DNA of 64,000 nt from Lacisediminihabitans sp040549525 (GTDB lineage Bacteria; Actinomycetota; Actinomycetes; Actinomycetales; Microbacteriaceae), in assembly GCF_040549525.1 (NCBI RefSeq), contig NZ_JBEPTM010000010.1, positions 1-64,000 of the forward strand. Direction: 5' to 3'. Both the position numbers and the translations under genes were made by a program. The notes beneath the pieces are model-generated. The model saw only the letters and a list, made by a program, of their open reading frames with translations. It was not told where the DNA came from and made no database searches. This document shows positions 24,707 through 33,968 of this stretch, in pieces; the first letter of the stretch is position 1, and every line of letters starts with the position of its first letter.

Positions 24707-25549
24707 ATGAGCGACAGAGGCACACCCGTTGCGATCGCCGTCGCACAATTCGCCCCCGGCGAAGACAAGGCGGCCAATCTCGAGCACCTGCGTGACCTCG
24801 CGACGACCGCGGCATCCCGAGGCGCAAAGCTGGTGGTGTTCCCGGAGTACTCCTCGCACTTCTCGCCCGTGCTGGGGCCTCAGTCCCTCGCGGCGGCCGA
24901 GACCCTGGACGGTCCGTTCGTCGCCGGGCTCGAGGCCATCGCGAAGGTTCTCGACATCCACATCGTGGCCGGAATGCTCGAATCGTGCGAGGAGGACGAC
25001 GGCCGCTTCTTCAACACCCTTGTCGCGATCGACCCTCACGGCGCCCTCGTCGCCACCTACCGCAAGATGCACCTGTACGACGCCTTCGGCCAGAGGGAGA
25101 GCGACTGGGTCGTGCCCGGTCCGATCGATGAGCCGGAGACCTTCGAGCTCGGCGACCTCCGGGTGGGCTTGCAGACCTGCTACGACATCCGCTTTCCCGA
25201 GGTGACCCGGCGACTGGTCGATGCGGGTGCTGACCTCGTCGTGCTTCCGAGCGAGTGGGTGCGTGGACCCCTCAAGGAGCAGCACTGGCGCACACTGGTC
25301 ACCGCGCGCGCCATCGAGAACACGGTCTATGTCGCCGCGGCCGACCAGGCCCCGCCGGTCGGAGCCGGCAACAGCATGATCGTGGATCCGATGGGCGTCG
25401 AACTCGTGACCATCGGCGAGGAGACCGCGGTCGCCGTCGCCTGGATCTCCTCCGCACGCATCGCCGAAGTGAGGACCGTGAACCCCGCACTGGGGCTACG
25501 ACGATTCGGGATCCACCCCGTCACGACGGATCCTCTTCCTTCCGAGTAG
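24707..25549 (+). CDS. Carbon-nitrogen hydrolase (Nit family, omega-amidase-like)
   Basis: 280 residues. Complete nitrilase triad: Glu in LVVFPEYSSH, Lys in ATYRKMHLYDAFG, Cys in GLQTCYDIRFPEV. The YRKMHLYD form is typical of Nit1/Nit2 enzymes, which hydrolyse alpha-ketoglutaramate or deaminated glutathione. The aminotransferase gene facing it is of the glutamine transaminase K/kynurenine type, which makes such alpha-keto amides. The pair therefore suggests a transaminase/omega-amidase route. It is separated from the catabolic operon by a long palindrome and has its own leaderless-type promoter, so it is probably not part of that regulon. Confidence 0.8.
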   Translation: MSDRGTPVAIAVAQFAPGEDKAANLEHLRDLATTAASRGAKLVVFPEYSSHFSPVLGPQSLAAAETLDGPFVAGLEAIAKVLDIHIVAGMLESCEEDDGRFFNTLVAIDPHGALVATYRKMHLYDAFGQRESDWVVPGPIDEPETFELGDLRVGLQTCYDIRFPEVTRRLVDAGADLVVLPSEWVRGPLKEQHWRTLVTARAIENTVYVAAADQAPPVGAGNSMIVDPMGVELVTIGEETAVAVAWISSARIAEVRTVNPALGLRRFGIHPVTTDPLPSE

Positions 25550-25576
25550 ACGGACCAGCGGCGGTCGGGGGACCCC

Positions 25577-25690
25577 GTGGTCGATCAGCCCCATCGCATG
25601 GTCGTCGTCGAAGACCATCCCGACGTCGCGTTTTACACCACGATCGTGCTCGAAAAGCGCGACCGTGCTGCGGTGCCCGTGGAGGCTTAG
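25577..25690 (+). pseudogene. Remnant of a response-regulator receiver domain
   Basis: A 37-codon frame from GTG (or ATG at 25598) to a TAG at 25688-25690. It reads RMVVVEDHPDVAFYTTIVLEKR, written in parts: RMVVVEDHPDV and AFYTTIVLEKR. That matches the first strand and helix of a receiver domain, including the acidic ED pair and P. The rest of the domain, including the phosphorylated Asp, is missing. It lies between two convergent genes. Chance similarity cannot be excluded at this length. Confidence 0.35.
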
Positions 25691-26883
25691 CGCGAGAGCC
25701 GAGCGAGCTGGGCGGATGCGCGCTCGAGCACGTCCACCCTTTTGCAGAACGCGAAGCGCACGAGTGACGCGTAGTCGCTCTTGTGCTCATCCGTCACGAA
25801 GGCGCTGATCGGCACGGCGACGACCCCCGCGAGCGTGGGCAGGCTGCGGCACAGGTCGGCGGCATCCGTGAAACCGAGCGGCGCGGCATCCGCAACGACG
25901 AAGTAGGATCCCTGGGATTCGCTGACGCTGAAGCCCGCGCGGGTGAGTCCCGCGGAGAGCAGATCCCGTTTGCGCTGGAGCACGCTCGCCACCCCGCGGA
26001 AGAACTCCTCGGGCAGGCCGAGTCCGACGGCGATCGCCGGTTGGAACGGCGCCGCGTTCACGTAGGTGAGGAACTGCTTGACGGCGAGCACCGCCTGCAG
26101 CAGGTCGTGCGGTCCGGTCATCCAACCTACTTTCCAGCCGGTGGTGCTGAAGGTCTTGCCGGCGCTCGAGATCGTGACGGTGCGATCGCTGGCCCCGGGC
26201 AGGGTCGCGATCGGGATATGCGGCTGCCCGAAGGTGAGGTGTTCGTATACCTCGTCGGTCACGATGAGAGCGTCGTGACGATTGGCGAGCTCGACGACCA
26301 GTTCGAGGGTCGGGCGGTCCATCATCGCGCCGGTGGGGTTGTGCGGATCATTGATCAGGATGATGCGGGTGCGATCCGTCACGGCGCGCCGCAACTCGTC
26401 GTGGTCGGGCTGGAAGTGCGGGGCCCGGAGGGGCACCGTGCGGTGCACGGCCCCACTGAGCGCGATCATGGCGGCATACGAATCGTAGAAGGGCTCGAAG
26501 GTGACCACCTCGTCCCCGGGTTCGACGAGAGCGAGGATGGATGCCGCGAGCGCCTCGGTCGCGCCGGCAGTTACGATCACCTCCCGATCGGGGTCGACGC
26601 TGAGGCCGTAGAAGCGGTGCTGATGGGCGGAGATCGCCTCTCGAAGCACCGGGAAGCCGAGCCCGGGCGGGTATTGGTTCCACCCGTCGCTGATCGCCTG
26701 GCGCGCAGCTTCCAGCACCTCGGGGGAACCATCCTCATCGGGGAATCCCTGGCCGAGGTTGATCGCGCCGGTGCTCATCGCCAGGGCGGACATCTCGGCG
26801 AAGATCGTGGGCTTGAGGGCGCCGTCGCCACCGAGCAACATCGCGCCCCGCGCCGCGCTCTGCCATGCTCCGCTGAGTTCCAA
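25687..26883 (-). CDS. Class I/II aminotransferase, kynurenine/glutamine transaminase K or methionine aminotransferase type
   Basis: 398 residues. The TTG start is preceded by GAAGG and fits the family length; the extension to 27243 covers the promoter of the next gene. GAINLGQGFPDEDG, WNQYPPGLGFPVLREAI and NDPHNPTGAMM (substrate Asn/Asp contacts), then SSAGKTFSTTGWKVGW with the PLP lysine, place it with the YbdL/KAT/GTK group. It transfers amino groups of methionine, glutamine or aromatic amino acids to keto acids. Convergent with the Nit-family gene, whose product would remove alpha-ketoglutaramate and pull the reaction forward. Confidence 0.85.
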   Translation of the reverse strand: MELSGAWQSAARGAMLLGGDGALKPTIFAEMSALAMSTGAINLGQGFPDEDGSPEVLEAARQAISDGWNQYPPGLGFPVLREAISAHQHRFYGLSVDPDREVIVTAGATEALAASILALVEPGDEVVTFEPFYDSYAAMIALSGAVHRTVPLRAPHFQPDHDELRRAVTDRTRIILINDPHNPTGAMMDRPTLELVVELANRHDALIVTDEVYEHLTFGQPHIPIATLPGASDRTVTISSAGKTFSTTGWKVGWMTGPHDLLQAVLAVKQFLTYVNAAPFQPAIAVGLGLPEEFFRGVASVLQRKRDLLSAGLTRAGFSVSESQGSYFVVADAAPLGFTDAADLCRSLPTLAGVVAVPISAFVTDEHKSDYASLVRFAFCKRVDVLERASAQLARLSR

Positions 26884-27016
26884 GGATCGCCTTCGGGGTC
26901 GGGGGTTGGCTTCGATTCCACCGTAGCTCCTCCCCAGCGCGAGGTCGGCACGGGGCGGGCACCGCTTGTGGAAACTTCTGGCGGGGTGCGCCCCCGGTGC
27001 CCTACCGTCAGTAGCT

Positions 27017-27583
27017 ATGCGGATCATCCCTCGGATCTTCGTCGCGACCCTCGCCGTGGCCTTGATGCTGAGCGGCTGCGTGCCGACGACTCCGTCCGCC
27101 TCACGGACCCCGAAGGCGAGCGGCGCGCCGGTCTTCGCAAGCGAGGCGGAGGCGCTCGCGGCGGCGACGAAGGCGTATGCGGCGTACGTGAAGGTGTCAG
27201 ACGAGATCTTGGCTGACGGGGGCGCGGGTCCAGAGCGGATCAACGCTGTTGCGACCGGGGATGCTTTGGCGGCGGCGCTCTCTGGCTATCAGGAATTTCG
27301 ATCAAAGGAATGGCGCTCGGTCGGGCTCTCGAGGTTCGACCACGTCACTCTTCAACGTCTCTCGAACAGTTCAGTTGATGGAACCAACCTGGCGGTGATT
27401 TACGTATGTCTAGATGTTTCAAACGTCGATGTCGTCGATAGAAATGGCACCTCGGTCGTTTCACCCCAACGCCCCGCTCGCCAGTCATTTCAAGTGTCAG
27501 AGGATTGGGACAAGGTGAAAAGTCGACTCGTTGTTTCATCCAGGGAGCCTTGGACAGACGGTGGAGTATGCGAAAAACCCTGA
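27017..27583 (+). CDS. Secreted lipoprotein of unknown function
   Basis: 188 residues. A signal peptide ends in a lipobox (MLSGC, Cys at about 21), followed by a Ser/Thr/Pro-rich linker. The mature part has a helical EAEALAAATKAYAAYVKVSDEI and a late VIYVCLDVSNVDVVDRNG, the pattern of small actinobacterial lipoproteins often seen with a PKD-like partner. TACCGT ends nine bases before the ATG. Its end overlaps the next gene by 16 bases, so the two are translationally linked. Confidence 0.75.
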   Translation: MRIIPRIFVATLAVALMLSGCVPTTPSASRTPKASGAPVFASEAEALAAATKAYAAYVKVSDEILADGGAGPERINAVATGDALAAALSGYQEFRSKEWRSVGLSRFDHVTLQRLSNSSVDGTNLAVIYVCLDVSNVDVVDRNGTSVVSPQRPARQSFQVSEDWDKVKSRLVVSSREPWTDGGVCEKP

Positions 27584-28338
27584 TCTTAGGAGTGATTGCA
27601 TCGTTCGTCGTTCTGACGGCGTCTTTGTGTGGAGGGGCTTTAACCGCCTCAGCGGGATCCTGCTCGGAGGCCGACGTCTATGTTGGCGGTTGTCCAACAT
27701 CCAGCGGCACCGTCAACGGCGACGGCGTCGACATCCGCGGCACCATCGACCTACCCGGGTCTGCGGGCGCGGGCGGCAGCGGCGGTCGCGGCGGAAGCTC
27801 CGCGACGCCCCCTCCGCCCCCGCCGCCGTTGCGCGACGGCTACGGGGTCACCGTTCCTGTGACGCTGGCCGATCTCATCAACTTCAAGCCGGTCGCAGGG
27901 ATCGACCACATGGAGCCGAACGGGTGGATGGTGGTCGGGCTCGACACCAACTTCTACGCGACCGTCGACTCCGCTGTGCAGACGGGCCTGTTGCTGACCC
28001 TGCCGGCGTCGGTCAGGTTCACTGCCGAGCGGTACCACTGGTCCTACGGAGACGGCACAAGCGCCACGCGTTCCGTGAGAGGGTCCAGCTGGGTGTCATC
28101 CGGAGTGGGGGAGTTCGACCGCACGCCGACCAGCCACGTCTACCGCACTGCGGGCACGTACGCGATAGACCTCGCCATCGAATTCAGTGCCGAATACCAG
28201 TACGTGGCAGGGCCGTGGATCCCCATCACCGGCACAATCCCTGTCTCGGCGAACCGATTGGTCGCCGCGGCGAGCGATGCGAGCACCGTTCTGGTGGGGC
28301 GCGATTGCGCCCAGCGACCGTCCGGACCCGGATGCTGA
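27568..28338 (+). CDS. Secreted PKD-like protein with poly-Pro linker
   Basis: 256 residues. Good Shine-Dalgarno (GGTGGAG) and ATG inside the end of the lipoprotein gene. Signal peptide to about residue 30, a Gly-rich/poly-proline linker (GGSGGRGGSS, PPPPPPPL), then a PKD-like beta domain: YHWSYGDGTSATRSV and TSHVYRTAGTYAIDLAIEF. No hydrophobic anchor at the end, so it is exported, perhaps held by the lipoprotein partner. The function is unknown. Confidence 0.7.
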   Translation: MRKTLILGVIASFVVLTASLCGGALTASAGSCSEADVYVGGCPTSSGTVNGDGVDIRGTIDLPGSAGAGGSGGRGGSSATPPPPPPPLRDGYGVTVPVTLADLINFKPVAGIDHMEPNGWMVVGLDTNFYATVDSAVQTGLLLTLPASVRFTAERYHWSYGDGTSATRSVRGSSWVSSGVGEFDRTPTSHVYRTAGTYAIDLAIEFSAEYQYVAGPWIPITGTIPVSANRLVAAASDASTVLVGRDCAQRPSGPGC

Positions 28339-28444
28339 GGTCGCCGCTCCGGGTGCGGTGAAGCTTCGGCCCGCTCTCAGCGCGTCCATATAGAGTGCAC
28401 AGGTTGGCGGTGGAGGCTAGCACCGCTTGGAAGGAGCAGACCCC

Positions 28445-29899
28445 ATGACCGACGCACCGCAGGATCCCCACTCCGGCACGGAAAACGGCACCCCAGATGC
28501 CACTTCGAATTCCGCCGAGAATTCCGAAACCCGCGAGCAGACCGAGGCCCGACTGAACTCGGCCAGTGCTGCGCCGCAGGATGCTCCTCCGACGGCTCCA
28601 TACGCGCCTCCAGCATCGCCCACCCAGCCTCTCGATCGTGATTACGCCTGGACCCCCGCGGCTCCCGTCGACACGAAGCGTTCCAACAGGGTCGGCATTG
28701 TCGCGGCCCTGGCTGTCGGGGCGCTCGTCGGAGGTGTCTCCGGCGCGGGCGTCGCAGCCTGGGCCGTCTCGTCCAACCAGGGCAACAACTCCTCGAGCGC
28801 GGTCTCGAACAGCGCTCCCCAGAACATCACGGTCAACGACACCTCCAGCGTCAACAACATCACCGCTGTCGCCGCAAAGGCCGCGCCGAGCGTCGTCACC
28901 ATCTCGGTCACGAGCAAGACCGCCGCCGGCACCGGATCGGGAGTCGTCCTCAGCAAGGACGGATACGTGCTCACCAACACGCACGTCGTCACGCTCGACG
29001 GCGCGATCTCGAACCCGGCCGTGCAGGTCACCACCTCAGACGGTCACCTCTTCTCCGCAACCGTGGTCGGCACCGACCCAATCGCCGACCTCGCGGTCAT
29101 CAAGCTGAAGGATCCCACCGGACTCACCCCGGCCGAATTCGGCGACTCGAGCAAACTCAACGTCGGAGAGACCGCGATCGCGATCGGCGCTCCGCTCGGG
29201 CTCAACAACACGGTCACCGACGGCATCGTCAGCGCCCTGAACCGCAGCATCTCGATCGCTTCGTCGGCCGCCCCGAGCACGGGAGGCGACCCCAGCACAC
29301 CCAACTCGGGCAGCCCCTTCGACTTCTGGCAGTTCGACAACGGCCAGGGCCAGGGCGGCTCCCAGAGCCCGTCCACCACTGCCTCCGCGACGATCTCCCT
29401 TCCGGTGATCCAGACGGATGCCGCGATCAACCCCGGTAACTCCGGTGGCGCGCTCCTCAACTCGGATGCAAAAGTCATCGGCATCAACGTCGCAATCGCC
29501 AGCGCCGGACAGACCAGCGCCTCTTCGCAGTCCGGAAGCATCGGTGTCGGCTTCGCCATTCCCGCGAACCTGGCTCAGCGGGTCGCCAACGAGATCATCA
29601 AGAATGGCAAGGCCACCCACGGACTCCTCGGTGCGAGCGTTCAGGACGTCTCCGCCACAAGCACGAGCACCGTGGTCGGCGCGAACATCAAGGAGATCAC
29701 CAGTGGCGGCGCGGCAGACAAGGCCGGACTGAAGCCGGGTGACATCGTCACCAGCTTCAACGGTGTGCCGATCACCAGCAGCACCGACCTCACCGCCCAG
29801 GTCAGGTTCCTCGCGGCCGGCGCCTCGACCTCGCTCAGCTATGTTCGCGGTGGCAACACAGGCACCGTCGACGTGACGCTCGGAACGCTCAAGCAGTAG
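28445..29899 (+). CDS. HtrA/DegP-like membrane-anchored serine protease with PDZ domain
   Basis: 484 residues from the ATG nine bases after GGAAGGAG. A long cytoplasmic, Pro/Ala/Gln-rich tail (1-80), one membrane helix (about 83-108), then a trypsin-like domain outside: His in NTHVVTLDG, Asp in PIADLAVIKL, Ser in NPGNSGGALL. A glycine/serine-rich insertion (DFWQFDNGQGQGG) lies before the Ser. The C-terminal PDZ domain includes GGAADKAGLKPGDIVTSFNG. It degrades or refolds envelope proteins under stress. A hairpin terminator follows. Confidence 0.9.
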   Translation: MTDAPQDPHSGTENGTPDATSNSAENSETREQTEARLNSASAAPQDAPPTAPYAPPASPTQPLDRDYAWTPAAPVDTKRSNRVGIVAALAVGALVGGVSGAGVAAWAVSSNQGNNSSSAVSNSAPQNITVNDTSSVNNITAVAAKAAPSVVTISVTSKTAAGTGSGVVLSKDGYVLTNTHVVTLDGAISNPAVQVTTSDGHLFSATVVGTDPIADLAVIKLKDPTGLTPAEFGDSSKLNVGETAIAIGAPLGLNNTVTDGIVSALNRSISIASSAAPSTGGDPSTPNSGSPFDFWQFDNGQGQGGSQSPSTTASATISLPVIQTDAAINPGNSGGALLNSDAKVIGINVAIASAGQTSASSQSGSIGVGFAIPANLAQRVANEIIKNGKATHGLLGASVQDVSATSTSTVVGANIKEITSGGAADKAGLKPGDIVTSFNGVPITSSTDLTAQVRFLAAGASTSLSYVRGGNTGTVDVTLGTLKQ

Positions 29900-29916
29900 T
29901 GCCCTTCTGAACCATG

Positions 29917-29964
29917 CGAGACGGATGTCCGCGGCCTGAACTCAGGCGGCAGGCATCCGTTTCG
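29917..29964 (+). terminator. Terminator after the HtrA-like gene
   Basis: CGAGACGGATG pairs with CATCCGTTTCG (11 bp, one G-U), with an inner GCCTGA/CAGGC hairpin in the loop. It starts 17 bases after the stop. Confidence 0.6.
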
Positions 29965-30031
29965 CGTCTGTGGGGCGGGTAGAGGTCGACTGATAGGCTC
30001 GATCGACTTGGCCGACCTGACATTGGAACCC

Positions 30032-31081
30032 ATGCCCAACGAGGTGCCCTCCCCGCTCGGAGTGTCCTATGTCATCCCCGTTCTCAACGAGGTCGCCTAC
30101 ATCGAGACCGCGATCCGCACTGTTCTCCAGCAGGACTATTCGGGACCGACGGAGCTCATCCTGGCGCTCGGGCCCTCCTCTGACGGCACGACGGAGCTCA
30201 TCCAGCGGCTGGCGGAAAAGGATGACCGCATCCATGTCGTCTTCAACCCCGCGACCGACATCCCGGTGGGACTCAACCTCGCCATCCGCGCGAGCAGCCA
30301 CCCGGTGATCGTGCGAGTTGATGCCCACTCGGAACTGGATCCCAGCTACACCCGCCGCGCGATCGAGACGCTCACCCGCACCGGCGCCGCGAACGTCGGC
30401 GGGGTGATGAAGGCTCGCGGCAAGACCCCCTTCCAGTCCGCCGTGGCGCGCGCGTACAACAGCCGCTTCGGGCTCGGCGGTGGCAGCTATCACGGCGGGG
30501 TCGAGGAGGGGCCGGCCGAGTCGGCCTACCTCGGAGTGCTGCGCCGCGAGGTGCTCGACGAGGTGAAGCTGTTCGACGAGTCCGTTCGCCGCGGCGAGGA
30601 CTGGGAACTCAACCTGCGCATCCGCAGCGCCGGGCATTCGGTCTGGTTCGATCCCTCGCTCGAAGTCACCTATTGGCCGCGAGAGAGTTGGCCGAAGCTC
30701 GTGCGCCAGTTCGCGGCGACGGGGATCTGGCGGGGGGAGCTGGTGCGCCGCTACCCGGCGCGCAATCCGTGGCGGTTCTTCGCGCCGCCCGTGTTGGTGG
30801 CGACCATCGCCCTGAGCATCGTCGCCCTCGCCCTCCAGCTGACCGGGGTGCTCCGCGGCTGGCCGAGCGCCGTGCTGTCCCTGATCTACCTCGGCCCGGC
30901 GGCCTATCTCGTGCTGCTCCTGCTGATCTGTTTCTCGCGTGCAGGGGGACCGGGATTCTCGGACCGCTGGAGGTTCTTCCTCGTGCTCCCCACGATGCAC
31001 CTGAGCTGGGGGGTCGGATTCATCGTCGGGCTCATTCGCGGCGCTCGGGACACCGTCGATACTTCCCGCACCGGCATCTGA
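30032..31081 (+). CDS. GT2-family glycosyltransferase with C-terminal membrane helices (ExoA-like)
   Basis: 349 residues. GT-A core: VSYVIPVLNEVAYIETAI, ILALGPSSDGTTELI, then VIVRVDAHSELD (the DxD-like metal site), and RRGEDWELNLRIRSAG with the catalytic ED. Two to three membrane helices lie at about 255-335. It resembles succinoglycan-type ExoA transferases that extend a lipid-linked sugar. The start is uncertain: the ATG at 30032 is used here; a TTG at 30008 lies nine bases after a TAGGCT box. Convergent with the wall polymer genes that follow. Confidence 0.8.
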   Translation: MPNEVPSPLGVSYVIPVLNEVAYIETAIRTVLQQDYSGPTELILALGPSSDGTTELIQRLAEKDDRIHVVFNPATDIPVGLNLAIRASSHPVIVRVDAHSELDPSYTRRAIETLTRTGAANVGGVMKARGKTPFQSAVARAYNSRFGLGGGSYHGGVEEGPAESAYLGVLRREVLDEVKLFDESVRRGEDWELNLRIRSAGHSVWFDPSLEVTYWPRESWPKLVRQFAATGIWRGELVRRYPARNPWRFFAPPVLVATIALSIVALALQLTGVLRGWPSAVLSLIYLGPAAYLVLLLLICFSRAGGPGFSDRWRFFLVLPTMHLSWGVGFIVGLIRGARDTVDTSRTGI

Positions 31082-31108
31082 CTGACCGTCGGCAGCGCCC
31101 GTGGCACG

Positions 31109-32620
31109 CTAGCCGATGATCCCTTCGGCGAGCAGTCGGCGCACCACCCGCTCGGCCGCGTGTCCATCGTCACGCGGGTTGAATCGTTCGCGCCAGGCAC
31201 TGTACTTCTCGGCGAATCGCCGCTGAACGGCATCCCGGTCGCGCACCAGCGTCACCAACTCCTCGGCCGTGGAGACGACCGGCCCCGGCGCCACCGGGAT
31301 CAGGTCGAAGTAGAACCCGCGGAGCTTTCGGGCGTAATGCGCCAGATCCGGGGTGAAGAAGAAGACCGGCTTGCCGGTGACGGTGAAATCGAACATCACC
31401 GAGGAGTAGTCCGTTATCAGCGCGTCGGCCACGAGAAACAGCTCCGAGACATCCGGGTAGCCGGTCACGTCCAGCACGTTCGGCGCGTGCACGTCCTCGC
31501 CGGGCAACAGGGTGCGGGAGTGTCCGCGGATGAGCGTCACATAGTCATCGCCGAGCATTTCCGCGAAGTGGGCCACATCGAGATGGTCGACGTGATCCGG
31601 CCGATCGTCACGCCAGGTCGGGGCGTAGAGCAGCACCGTGACGCCCGCATGGATGCCCAGCCGGGCTCGGATGCGGTCGCGGTCTCCGGTCAGGAGCACG
31701 TCGTCACGGGGGTAGCCCTCCTCCCAGACCCGCCCGGTGAACGCATACGCCCGGCGGAATACACCGCGGCTGTAGGGATTCTGGGCAAGCAGGATGTCCC
31801 AGCGGGCCCGTTCCCGCAGGGTCGCGATCGCCGGCCGCAGACCGAGCCGCACGCGGCTGAGAGCGAGCTTCTTCAGCATGGTGCCGTGCCAGGTCTGCAG
31901 CACGGTCTGGTGACGCCGAGACCGATAGCGCTTGCGCAGCCAGTCGTTGACCACGAGCAGGCGGGCGGATCCCCGGATGCGCCACCACTCGGCACTTCCC
32001 TCGAGCAGCGCGACCGCACCGTCCGGCACCGACACCGAGGCATCCGAGACGCTCCAGTAGCGCTCGACCTCCGGGCGCAGCTGCGCGAGTGCGCGGTCGA
32101 TGGCGAGCGGATTGCAGGAGGCGTTCTGTCCGTAGAAGCTCTCGAAGAAGACCGCGTTCAGTGGCTCGTATTCGGTGGCCCGGTAGTCGGACTCGAGCGA
32201 TGCCTGCTGCAGTCGACCGCGTTCCCGGTCGGACAGCGGAGACGAGAGGGTGATCGCCAGCGACGCCTCCGGCGCGGCGAACGTTACCCGGGTGATGGCG
32301 GGCAGCAGTTGCGATGCGGGCAGTTCCGCCGGCAGGATCACGGGCATCCGGGATCCGTCGTCGGCCGAGGCGATCACCGCGTAACGACCGGAGCGAGCCG
32401 GCATCAGCGGGCCGTTCCAGGTGGAAACGAGCAGCGGCACCCGCGCTGACCAGCGGGAGCCGAGCGAGATGAGTTGCGCCGGAAGCACCTGGCGGGAGGC
32501 CCGGAGCCGAAAACCGGCGGGGGCGAGGCCCGGCCCCTCGAACACGATCGCCGGCAGCTGGCCAGTGGTGACGACCACGGTGTCGATGACGAGCGAAGGC
32601 GCCGTCGAGCGCAGGGTCAT
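31109..32620 (-). CDS. CDP-glycerol glycerophosphotransferase family (teichoic acid polymerase/primase-like) 1
   Basis: 503 residues. The C-terminal two thirds is a TagF/TagB-like GT-B fold: VLQTWHGTMLKKLAL (catalytic His), VTVLLYAPTWRDD, LIRGHSRTLL (second His) and DALITDYSSVMFDF (CDP-alcohol binding). The N-terminal ~190 residues are beta-rich and not recognised. It would add glycerol-phosphate or another polyol-phosphate to a wall polymer at the inner membrane face. The ATG overlaps the stop of the upstream gene as ATGA, so it is the second gene of a pair. Confidence 0.8.
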   Translation of the reverse strand: MTLRSTAPSLVIDTVVVTTGQLPAIVFEGPGLAPAGFRLRASRQVLPAQLISLGSRWSARVPLLVSTWNGPLMPARSGRYAVIASADDGSRMPVILPAELPASQLLPAITRVTFAAPEASLAITLSSPLSDRERGRLQQASLESDYRATEYEPLNAVFFESFYGQNASCNPLAIDRALAQLRPEVERYWSVSDASVSVPDGAVALLEGSAEWWRIRGSARLLVVNDWLRKRYRSRRHQTVLQTWHGTMLKKLALSRVRLGLRPAIATLRERARWDILLAQNPYSRGVFRRAYAFTGRVWEEGYPRDDVLLTGDRDRIRARLGIHAGVTVLLYAPTWRDDRPDHVDHLDVAHFAEMLGDDYVTLIRGHSRTLLPGEDVHAPNVLDVTGYPDVSELFLVADALITDYSSVMFDFTVTGKPVFFFTPDLAHYARKLRGFYFDLIPVAPGPVVSTAEELVTLVRDRDAVQRRFAEKYSAWRERFNPRDDGHAAERVVRRLLAEGIIG

Positions 32621-33870
32621 GGGTGCGCCTTCAGGCGACGCACGAGCTCGGAGTACACCCTCTCAGTATTGCGCCCGTCGCGGAAGGCGAAGTGCCGTGA
32701 CGCCAGCGCGGCTGAATGTGCCCGCACGATCTCCGCCCAGTCGGCATCCGAATCGAAGCGGGACAGCTGGTCGAGGATGCCGCTCCAGCTGCGCACCTCG
32801 CGCCCGCCGCTGAACTCACGGTAAGGCTCATAGAGGCCACGCGAGCCGGTGTAGTTCTCCTCATCCGGGGCGATGAAGAGGATCGGGCCGCCGGTGAGGG
32901 AGTAGTCGAAGGCCACCGACGAATAGTCCGTGATGAGCAGTTCGATCGCGTCGAGGACGGGGGTGAGATCGGATTGTCGGGCGGACGACAGCAGCTGGAT
33001 GTTCGGCGAACCGGCGATTCCCGCCGCGTAGTCCCCGACACCGTTCGGATGTGGGCGCACGAGCAGCATCGCCCCCGCATCGCGAAGCCAGGCGTCGATG
33101 CGCGCCCACTCCTCGTCGGTCGGCACCGCCGGATCCGCCTCTCCGTCGCGCCACGTCGGCGCATAGAGTACAAGGCGGGAGTCCCCGGGGTCGGTGTCGA
33201 GAGCGGCCGTGAGCACCTGCCGCGCGAGGCTCGCTCGCTCGAGCGCCGTGCCGTGGGACAGCACGTCGTCCCGGGGATCGCCGGTGACGATGACCCGCTC
33301 GGCCGGCAACGCGAACGCCGTGCGCAAGCGATGGGCGACCAGCTCCGACGCGGCGGGCATCAGGGCGATGCTGCGGTAGCCGCGGCGATAAAAACGACGC
33401 AGCAGCCCGCGCACCTGGGCGGAGACCACCGGCACGGAGATGCGGGTGGTGGCGGCGGAGTCCAGCTGGATGAGCTTGAGCGGGATGCCGTGCCAGAGCT
33501 GCACGACGACCGCGCCGCGCTGCCCGAATCGATTCACATCGCCGAATCCGTGGGTCACCACGACCACCCGCGCGCGCAGGGTGAGCCAAAAACCGCGGCG
33601 CGACAGCTTCAGCACCGCGGGGATGCCGAGGGCCCGCGCGGCGGCGAGGTCCTGCTCGTCGCGAGCGAGCCAGGTCAGCCGGAGTGCGGCATCCGCCCGA
33701 CTCGCAAAGCGGAAGAGGGCGAGGGATCCCTCCCCGACTCCCGAGCCGCACCCGAACACCCAGAGGTCGTCGACCCGCGCCACGAATACACTCGCGAGAG
33801 CGCCGAGGGCATAGAGCGGGAGGGCGGCGAGCTTCTTCGCATTCCCCGACGCAAAGCTGAACCCGGGCAC
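32617..33870 (-). CDS. CDP-glycerol glycerophosphotransferase family 2
   Basis: 417 residues. It has the same motifs as its neighbour: VVQLWHGIPLKLIQLD, RLVLYAPTWRDG, LLVRPHPNGVG and ELLITDYSSVAFDYSLTGGP. A short hydrophobic N-terminal segment (ALPLYALGALASVFVA) may sit in the membrane. It is shorter than the first enzyme, lacking the beta-rich N-terminal extension, closer to a TagB-like primase. First in a two-gene leftward operon, divergent from a third member of the same family across about 100 bases. Confidence 0.8.
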   Translation of the reverse strand: MPGFSFASGNAKKLAALPLYALGALASVFVARVDDLWVFGCGSGVGEGSLALFRFASRADAALRLTWLARDEQDLAAARALGIPAVLKLSRRGFWLTLRARVVVVTHGFGDVNRFGQRGAVVVQLWHGIPLKLIQLDSAATTRISVPVVSAQVRGLLRRFYRRGYRSIALMPAASELVAHRLRTAFALPAERVIVTGDPRDDVLSHGTALERASLARQVLTAALDTDPGDSRLVLYAPTWRDGEADPAVPTDEEWARIDAWLRDAGAMLLVRPHPNGVGDYAAGIAGSPNIQLLSSARQSDLTPVLDAIELLITDYSSVAFDYSLTGGPILFIAPDEENYTGSRGLYEPYREFSGGREVRSWSGILDQLSRFDSDADWAEIVRAHSAALASRHFAFRDGRNTERVYSELVRRLKAHP

Positions 33871-33956
33871 GGGGGGAGCCTAGCAGCCGAGCCATTCGCG
33901 CGTCTTCGCCGCACCTCGGATGATCGCCATGGGAGGGAGCTCTCACCGGAGGCTGG

Positions 33957-33962
33957 TTTAAT
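33957..33962 (+). promoter_or_regulatory. -10 box of glycerophosphotransferase gene 3
   Basis: TTTAAT seven bases before the GTG at 33969; a leaderless transcript is likely. Confidence 0.45.
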
Positions 33963-33968
33963 CGAGAG

